A model generated the notes under the pieces. That model ran no database searches. It was not told the origin of the DNA and was given only the letters and a program-made list of their open reading frames with translations. Made by a program: the position numbers and the translations under genes. This document shows positions 57,476-64,000 of a stretch of DNA of 64,000 bases, one piece after another. Each line of letters begins with the position of its first letter. Position 1 is the stretch's first letter. The DNA lies in the NCBI RefSeq assembly GCF_050947875.1, contig NC_134572.1, forward strand, positions 131,252,105 through 131,316,104, read 5' to 3'. Source of the DNA: Dermacentor variabilis. Taxonomy: Eukaryota > Arthropoda > Arachnida > Ixodida > Ixodidae.

Positions 57476-57708
57476 AAAAATTATGGGGTTTTACGTGCCA
57501 AAACCACCTTCTGATTATGAGGCATGCCGTAGTGGAGGACTCCGGAAATTTAGACCACCGGGGGATCTTTAACGTGCACCTAAATCTAAGTACGCGGGTG
57601 TTTTCCCATTTCGCCACCATCGAAATGCGGCCGCCATGGCCGGGATTTGATCCCGCGACCTCGTGCTCAGCAGCCCAACATCATAGCCACTGAGCAACCA
57701 CGGCGGGT
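57476..57708 (-). mobile_element. Ruka-like tRNA-SINE, full length, with 14-bp target duplication
   Basis: TTGAGAGAGATAAA at 57462-57475 and again at 57709-57722 brackets the copy exactly. The SINE runs from AAAAATTATGGGGTTTTACG to GAGCAACCACGGCGGGT and is one of the best-preserved copies. It has inserted into a copy of dispersed repeat family B, whose sequence resumes at 57709. Confidence 0.95.
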
Positions 57709-57800
57709 TTGAGAGAGATAAAGAAGCAAATAAAGTCAGGGAGGTTAACCAGACGCAAGTCAAGTTTGTTGCCCTGCAATTGGGGAAGAAATAAAGCACT
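57709..57800 (-). repeat. Dispersed repeat family B, copy 3, split by the SINE
   Basis: Minus strand: CAATTGCAGGGCAACAAAC followed by GTCTGGTTAACCTCCCTGAC and a TTTGCTTCTTTATCTCTCTC tail. The tail continues on the far side of the SINE (57464-57475), which dates the repeat as older than the SINE. Confidence 0.75.
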
Positions 57801-58829
57801 GAACAGAGCAGACAAAAAATAGAGAGAGAGAGCGAAAGAGCACTGGTTGCTCGCACTATTTGAGGTTTACATCAAGTCTCTAAACAACCACAGAGACCTT
57901 TCGACGTAACGTAGTGTAGCAACGCCCTCTGCTTCTAGCACCAGCAATGTCTAGGGCCACGGTCTCTGAAAATTATCTGAACAACCAGCTTAATGCTCTC
58001 CGGAGAGGGCGGCGCTGGTCGTCATAGCAGAAGCAAAATCACAAGACGTGTTCACTAATTTCTCAGTCCCGTAAAAGTTGCACATATGTGTCTCATGAAA
58101 GACTCACGTAAGATGCGGCTTACATCTAAATTACTACTCATTTTTTTCTTGTATCTTTTGTTGTTGTTTTTTTTTTGAGCGCCCCGAAGGCATTGTCTTA
58201 AGACTTTTGACGACGCAAGAAAGGAGAATTTTTTTGTAATTCCGTAAAAGGATAAAAAAATGATGACTCACCGAATCAATGCAATCAAAACACATGTTAT
58301 CCCTTCCGTATTGTTCGTTCTAGAACGTTTAACGGCAATGGCTTTCTCTGGCTCACCAAGTTAGCTATATGTGTTGAACCTAGTTGTGCAAGTAAACGAA
58401 CTTTTGAATGTATGAGCATGTCACTGGGCTTGTGTATGTGTCGTGTGTGCTGTTTTAGTCCAGATTTTCTGGGCTGACGTTCTTAAAATATACCCCATTG
58501 CAAATATGCTTTCACACATGCACTTTAATATACGCTTTTGCTGCAATGTTGTTGAATAAATTTAAAAACATTCTCTAGAAAAGGTACCTACGCTTATGCC
58601 CAATGAAATACAAATTAAGATAAAGCAAACAGAGAAATTGCAGCGGGAATATAGTGAATACATTTGGCGAAGGGAATTAAAATGACATTTGAGCTCCCAG
58701 CGATAATGCGAACTGTAAAATTTTCAAAACTGGAACCCTTCTGCTATGTCTTCCATTTCTAGCGGCGATGTGTTCTGTTCTTCACGCCATCGCATTTTCT
58801 TCGCATTGCTTTTACACCATAAGCTGTTA
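57801..58829. other. Unannotated interval, nothing recognised
   Basis: AT-rich, T-run at 58168-58179. No gene-like frame. Confidence 0.35.
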
Positions 58830-58995
58830 GGCTCATTCCAGTAGCCGTTTCCGCTGGCGCTGTCCGCCACCGCCGTAGGTGTTTGTCGCAGCTATTGCCA
58901 TGAATGAAAAAACAGAAAGCAGTTCCCGCAAGGGTCCACGAACCCGGGACCTCTGCGCCAGAATCAGTTACTCCACCACTGCGCTACGGCAGCAC
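58830..58995 (-). mobile_element. Third tRNA-SINE type
   Basis: Minus-strand tRNA-like head at 58923-58992: CCGTAGCGCAGTGGTGGAGT (A box) and GTCCCGGGTTCGTGGACCC (B box). The body follows at lower coordinates (AGGTGTTTGTCGCAG and CTGTCCGCCACCGCCGTAGG read on plus). It differs from both the Ruka-like and the 49.4-kb families. Confidence 0.6.
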
Positions 58996-59318
58996 TTGCT
59001 AGTGGCTGCGTAAACACGCGCCTATATAGCACGCGAGGAGTCACGCGATGTGATATTGGTGCCGCTTAGCATCGATACGTACACGCCTCCTTACTTTATC
59101 TTTTTGCATTGCAGTTGCATATTACAGCACCAAGTCGCACACCATACAGCAGTTACATAGGTACCTACCAAGGAACAAGGTAGACGGAGCACATTTGAGG
59201 AAGAAAAAAAGTTGACTCTCCATCCGGGCCCCGTGAAAGTGGATGACCAGCGAAGCTGTGGTATCACCACAGCTACGACTGCTGTGGGAGGTATACGACG
59301 CTTTGTTGCTGGTTCAGA

Positions 59319-59690
59319 TGCTTGCTTTGAGCTTGTCTTTGTTGAAAGGTAAGCTATTCAGTGTGTTGTATGGGTGATTTCAGTGAATGTACGCACCATT
59401 CGCTTCACTTTGTTGGCGCCGGTAGCCTCTGCCTTACGTGGGTATGAGCCATTGCATTTGCTTGCTTACGTGGGTGCGATCCATTGCGTACGGAACTATA
59501 ACCCATTGCATTTTTGCTTGCTTACGGGGGTATGAGTCGTTGTACATGCTTGTTTCGAGCTTGTTCTTTATTGAAACATACGCTGTTTTGTACGTCGTAT
59601 GCGTGATTCCAATGAATGTATGCACTGTTCGCTTCCCTTTCTTGAGTGCTTGTAGCCTCTGCATTACGAGAGGTTTGAGCCATTGCAAAT
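59319..59690. repeat. Tandem duplication, ~228-bp offset, with nested short repeats
   Basis: TGCTTGCTTTGAGCTTGTCT at 59319 recurs as TGCTTGTTTCGAGCTTGTTC at 59547. Both are followed by TTGAAA, GCTGTT/GCTATT, GTGATTTCAGTGAATGTACG or GTGATTCCAATGAATGTATG, TTCGCTTC and GTAGCCTCTGC. Between them CTTACGTGGGTATGAGCCAT appears in about three variants (59433, 59464, 59520). Confidence 0.85.
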
Positions 59691-59699
59691 GGAGGTAGG

Positions 59700-61060
59700 T
59701 TGGTCATGGATCTCAGACGTTCTGTATAGTGGGCGTAGTTTTAAAAAACGGCAAAGCCGGTCTAAACCTTTAAGTCATGCTCCGAATCGACCGCCGAAGT
59801 ATTAATTTGCTAATTGTTTTTTCTAAACACCGTGTTCACCTTTGCACGCGTTGTATCATCTCGATAGTAGTGCGACAGCGTAATGCACGCGTTGTTCATC
59901 ATTTGAATATACATGTGCAGTACTGAAGAACAGCAAGAACTGTTCGCACTGCCACATGTTAATGTCGTTTTAACGCGCCAATGTGTTTCCCTGTGAACAT
60001 TCTTCCTACATGTTTGAATCAGAGCTCATGGCTCCCGCTCGGCACCATCGGCTAAGACAGCACCAATGCATGCTGGGCGACTCTGTTATTGTCAATTTGA
60101 GGCGCACTCCTATATTATGCACATGTAACCCAAGATAAATCGACGAGCGTGAGGCTCTCCTGTAAAGGGTGCTTTGCCGCTGAAAGATAATACTTGAGGC
60201 AGAGCGAACATAGCATTGCATTCTTTACTGTGTTTATTATGATATCCGGAACGGCCTCATAGGAATAAATATTTGTATCATGCCGGGGAGATATATAAAG
60301 AAAGCATTGCGAGCACGTCACTGAAAAAAAATAACTTAAATTTATTAGTTTTTCTGTTTTCTTGTTCAAGGCACTGGCGATGCGGTCACAACGACATCTC
60401 ACACCTTTAAAGAACCTTAAGATGTCGTCTACTTCTGTCATTCACCTACTTTAGTGCACTCGGCTCTGCCTTTTTCTTTTTTTACTGTGAGTCCAATCAT
60501 AGAGGACTTGTAACACTTAAGCTAGCATTCGGCACAAACTAAGATGATTAAAAGCTTTCGACACCATTGAGAGATTTCTGCGGCCCTGAGGTGTCGTCAT
60601 ATCGAGAAGTGTGGTGCCACTGCGTTCACAAAGAGCGATGTCACTCGCAGCCTTCTCAAGGTTTGAAGCATTCTTACCGCCATCGTCTAAAATGCACAGG
60701 TTCTTAGAGGTGAATTCTGACAAAATTATGACAGGTCCGTTTGTGTTTCTTTATCTTACCCCCGCCTTTTGCGCTGTGCTGGTGCTACGATATCTTACCA
60801 ACAGGCCCAAACATCTACCGTTGTCACCGCCATGTACGGAGCGTAAAGAAAAAAGCTCACTTGCGGCCCCAATGTACTGAAGAAACTGAGCAGTTCAGGC
60901 AGATGTTGACTTTCTCTTTCAGCTTTTTTTTTTATTCAGATACCCTAAATGGGCATTAAATAGGGGGGGGGGGGGGGGTTAACAACAGGATATTCCAAAC
61001 ACAATTGGGGGGAAAATCAATATAGAAAGCCGTGGTAAAGATAACCAAATACAACAGCAA
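59700..61060. other. Unannotated interval; 16-base G run
   Basis: Frames at 60115-60441 (minus) and 60611-60959 (plus) match nothing I know. An uninterrupted G run occupies 60963-60978. Confidence 0.4.
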
Positions 61061-61064
61061 GAAA

Positions 61065-62240
61065 TATAAAAAAGAAAGAAGTAAAGAAAGAAAGAAATGC
61101 ATGATGGGAAGAAAACACTCGGTACAAAGCATGTATATGCACTTACAATGCGTCAAAGGCACAAAATTCAGTTTTTACTAACATGCGTAAAACTGCGCTT
61201 CAAATGACTTACGAATGAGTCATGATCATGTATTGAAGCAATTTCTTTTGGCAGCTTGTTCCAGTGAGAAATAGCAAGAAAGAGCAGTGGTTGTCGAAGG
61301 AGATTCATACGCGCAAACATGGGACGCACTTTCAAGGGATAGTCGAGGCGGGGATTTCATATGGGATGCCGTAAAGGATGACGGGGTGTGATACAATCTG
61401 TGGAAGTGGGAAAGCAGTGCTAGCAGTCATCGTGTTTCTAGAGAAGGTAATTGGAGGGACTCTTTGAAAGCCGTGATGCTGGATGTTCTAGAGTAGATTT
61501 TAGTGATGAAACTTGCTGCTTTATTTTGTAAAGATTCAAGCTTGCTTATTAGGTAAGTCTGATTTGGATTCCGTATTATGGAAGCGTATTCAATCTCTGA
61601 GCGAACTAAAGCTGTGTAAGCTAATAATTTAGTTGACTGATTTGCTAAATACAAATTTCGCCTGATGAATCCATGTGCTTTATTTTCTTTCGAAATTATT
61701 TCATTAATGTGATCATTCCATGTAAGGTTTGAAGTTAAATGGACGCTCAAGTATTTTAATGTAGACACATTCTCTATGCATATGTTGTTCATAAAATATG
61801 AACTAAAGTGAACGTTACTGGCTCTGGTAAATGTCATTGTTTTTTGTTTTAGAAATATTAATTTCCATTTGCAATTGCTCGCACCCCAGTGAAATTTTGT
61901 TTAGGTAGGCCTGTAAAATATTAGTATCTTCAGAGGTGATAATTTGTCTGTAAAGAACGCAGTCATCTGCAAACAATCGAACTGTTGAGGTCAGGTTGTT
62001 ACTGATGTCATTAATGTAAATTAAGAACAAGATTGGTCCAAGTACGGAGCCCTGAGGAACGCCAGATTTAACTTGTGCTAAAGCGGAAAACTGGTCAATC
62101 ACGGAAACAAATTGGTAGCGATTGGTTAAAAAACTTGAGATCCAATTAACAATTTTACCATGTATGCTAAGCTGGCTAAGTTTCATCATTAAGCGAGAAT
62201 GGGGACCTTTATGGAACACTTTCTTGAAGTCAATAGATAT
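61065..62240 (-). mobile_element. 5'-truncated CR1/L2-like LINE
   Basis: On the minus strand the copy starts inside reverse-transcriptase motif A (IDFKKVFHKGPHSRL near 62230) directly against an (AAT)n tract. It continues with SFLTNRYQFV, SGVPQGSVLGPILFLIYIND (motif B), RLFADDCVLYR (motif C, both Asp present) and EINISKTK. A frame change near 61840, in a T-run, leads to LKYLSVHLTSNLTWNDHI, RSEIEYASII and LESLQNKAASFI. A 3' UTR extends to a (TTTC)n-like tract near 61070-61095. The truncation is typical of incomplete reverse transcription. Confidence 0.85.
61427..62219 (-). pseudogene. LINE reverse transcriptase remnant (two overlapping frames)
   Basis: Frame one covers 62219-61815 and frame two 61837-61427. 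Together they supply the palm (motifs B and C) and thumb of a non-LTR reverse transcriptase, with catalytic aspartates intact. The palm begins mid-motif A, so the protein cannot be complete. The frames join within a stretch of T's near 61837-61843, consistent with a single-base indel. Confidence 0.85.
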
Positions 62241-62245
62241 AAACT

Positions 62246-62301
62246 CTAATAATATAAATTATATAAATAATAATAATAATAATATAAATAATATAAATAA
62301 G
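62246..62301. repeat. (AAT)n-type AT-rich simple repeat
   Basis: AATATAAAT and AATAATAAT repeats, immediately adjoining the truncated 5' end of the LINE. Confidence 0.93.
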
Positions 62302-63654
62302 CGCTCTCTGTGAAGATCTGCTCCGAGGCTCCCTGCCTGCTTTCAATACCTGTCTGCAGAGAATGTCAAGCTTCGCAAATACATGCCAGCCAAAACTCTT
62401 GCACATATGTCCCGACCACCCCGAGAACGCATCGACTGTGGACGCCATCACTGAGCGCAGGCGTCTGTCGCTGCAAGTTTCTCACATGCACAAAATCGTT
62501 GTTGCTCTTCTGCAGTAGTGGCTGGAGACCGTGGCCATCCACTTGCTGAACTGTGTTCTTCGGAGGGGTGGCAGTTCGTTCTGCAATATCGATGACAAGC
62601 TCTCCTATTCTACCCTAGAAGTTCTCTGCATGTTAAATTTTCACCACCATAGCTGGAATCGTCAGAAAAACTGACATGCTCAGCTTGAGCACATTTCAGG
62701 AAACTTCAGCTCCGGTATATTTAGCATTATAGCACATATACCACTCACGCAGAGCTCGATTTTCCATTCAGAATAATTATACGGTCATGCCTACATCATC
62801 AGCAATACGACTGCGGATCTCGGCAATGAATAACACAGCCACAGAAAATCTAAGGCATAGTTCATCTACTCCAGCTACTGCACTCCAAGTGGTGTTATGT
62901 TATAAATCGCAGCATCCAATCCGCCAGTTGTTGATTTTAATTGTTCTCGGGAGCCTCAGCATTGCCTGCGGTTACCCAGCCTGAAAGACTGGCATCACCT
63001 ACTCAACTGCTGAGCGTCAATGGTTGTACACTGTCGCATATAAAATAATGTCACAGCTCACCCTGTAGTGGGAACTGCAGAGTGATTCACCCACGCTGGC
63101 CCGGAGACAATTTTTAGGAAGCGACACAGTGGTGTTTGCGTGAGTCATTGCGTAGTGCTCTTATTGTAGCCTGTAGTGTCATGCCGAGCTGTAATACGAG
63201 TCATGCGCTCAAGTTGAGAACGAATGTTTGTCTCGTATGCCCCGTGCTCTTCATAGCCGTCATCTAACTTGTCTTCAACGCATTCTCCTGAATGTCGCTT
63301 ACACAAGGCATTGCTTATTTAAAGAACATATGTCTAGCACGTCGTTGTGTCCCCCATTCGGTGTTGATGAGGACTTACAACGATTTATTTATATCCTTAG
63401 TCACTTTTACAACCTCAACTGCCTTTATGTAGAACGGTGTAAACATCCGACACGACCTATAATTTCACCTGCGGGACGTCGTTCGGCCATGGCAATATCC
63501 GAGATCTCAACTGCACACTATTAAAGTGTTCATAACAATCATTCGGGATACAGGTATCGATAATACTCTGCAAATTACGTTTGTTTTAATGCATCTTGCG
63601 CGCGTCTGTGTTTAGTATCTGTGTCTTTCTTTAGGCGATCAGGACGTACTTAAG
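62302..63654. other. Unannotated interval, nothing recognised
   Basis: A frame from about 62311 to 62517 (plus) has coding-like codons but no recognisable family. Otherwise featureless. Confidence 0.35.
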
Positions 63655-63775
63655 GATATTAAGTACATTATTTATATTACTATTATTGTTGTTATCTATT
63701 ATATTATTATACTATAATATATTATTATTTATATTATTAAGTATATTAGGAAGATTAGGAAGTATTTAAGCAATT
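63655..63775. repeat. ATT-rich cryptic simple repeat
   Basis: Degenerate ATT/TATT repeats followed by several copies of a TTAGGAAG-type word (63746-63780). Confidence 0.8.
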
Positions 63776-63932
63776 AGGAAGACGACGAAGTTACTGTGCT
63801 CGGTTGCTGGTTTGCTTCTGGTGCAGAAGTTTTTCTCTGTATTATTTTCGTGCATCAGTAACAGGCAACGACGTTTGAGCTGAACCCTGAAGTCTCCTAC
63901 TCGGCTGGGAGATCCTCCCCGCGGAGGTTTCC

Positions 63933-64000
63933 ATGGAAGATATGGTATTGGACGCGTCTGACGGTCAGCAGAGACCACCCGCGGGTCGGAAGTGGCTCAG
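63933..64000 (+). CDS. Possible start of a LINE ORF1, cut by the window end
   Basis: TTTCCATGG at 63929 is a good initiation context. The frame stays open for 22 codons to the window edge (MEDMVLDASDGQQRPPAGRK). The leader just upstream (CTCCTACTCGGCTGGGAGAT, CCTCCCCGCGGAGG) contains a small GC-rich inverted repeat. The short hydrophilic N-terminus and structured leader remind me of tick LINE first ORFs, but 22 codons cannot establish this. Confidence 0.25.
   Translation, partial: MEDMVLDASDGQQRPPAGRKWL

Overview
The window looks like a repeat-dense, gene-poor stretch of nuclear DNA from a hard (ixodid) tick. The main evidence is at least seven copies of a tRNA-derived SINE that matches my recollection of the ixodid tick family Ruka. 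These copies have the tRNA-like head, the body found in tick transcripts, and clean target-site duplications (TSDs) at four loci. The low coding density, moderate GC, abundant microsatellites and mix of retroelements fit a large arthropod genome. I see no bacterial gene organisation, no CRISPR array, no rRNA and no convincing functional tRNA gene.

Almost everything recognisable is mobile DNA. From left to right: 1-560 is the 3' end of a non-LTR element (minus). 1216-1535 is a two-unit 152-bp tandem repeat and 1800-2045 a decayed ~22-bp array. 3648-6837 is a nearly complete RTE/BovB-type LINE with a tRNA-like unit at its 5' side, disabled by two stops and one homopolymer frameshift. 11980-12183 is a long hairpin. 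15290-15680 is a possible small TATA-driven transcription unit. 18090-18280 is a PIF/Harbinger (HARBI1-like) transposase fragment. 20640-25202 is a decayed CR1/Jockey-superfamily LINE with an L1-type ORF1. 25730-26312 is a Ty3/Gypsy reverse transcriptase fragment bordered by a SINE. 26749-27178 is a 12-unit TTG-rich minisatellite. 28872-29520 is a Harbinger-like non-autonomous DNA transposon. 29960-30720 is a LINE RNase H fragment.

Further right: 35871-36038 is the best candidate host exon. 36791-37463 is a four-unit ~160-bp tandem repeat. 40470-41520 is a LINE C-terminus (minus). 49382-49830 holds two head-to-tail tRNA-SINEs. 52870-53615 is the 3' end of a Penelope-like element with GIY-YIG endonuclease residues. 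54364-54660 is a LINE 3' end. 59319-59690 is a nested tandem duplication. 61065-62240 is a 5'-truncated LINE (minus). The last 68 bases may start another LINE ORF1.

The elements do not form a pathway. They record successive insertions, with some nested in others. No host gene can be assembled with confidence. I found no system that I can defend as new biology. The most follow-up-worthy items are the hairpin, the Harbinger transposase/MITE pair, the small TATA-driven ORF, the isolated exon and the tandem arrays. All family names rest on motif recognition by eye, without database searches.
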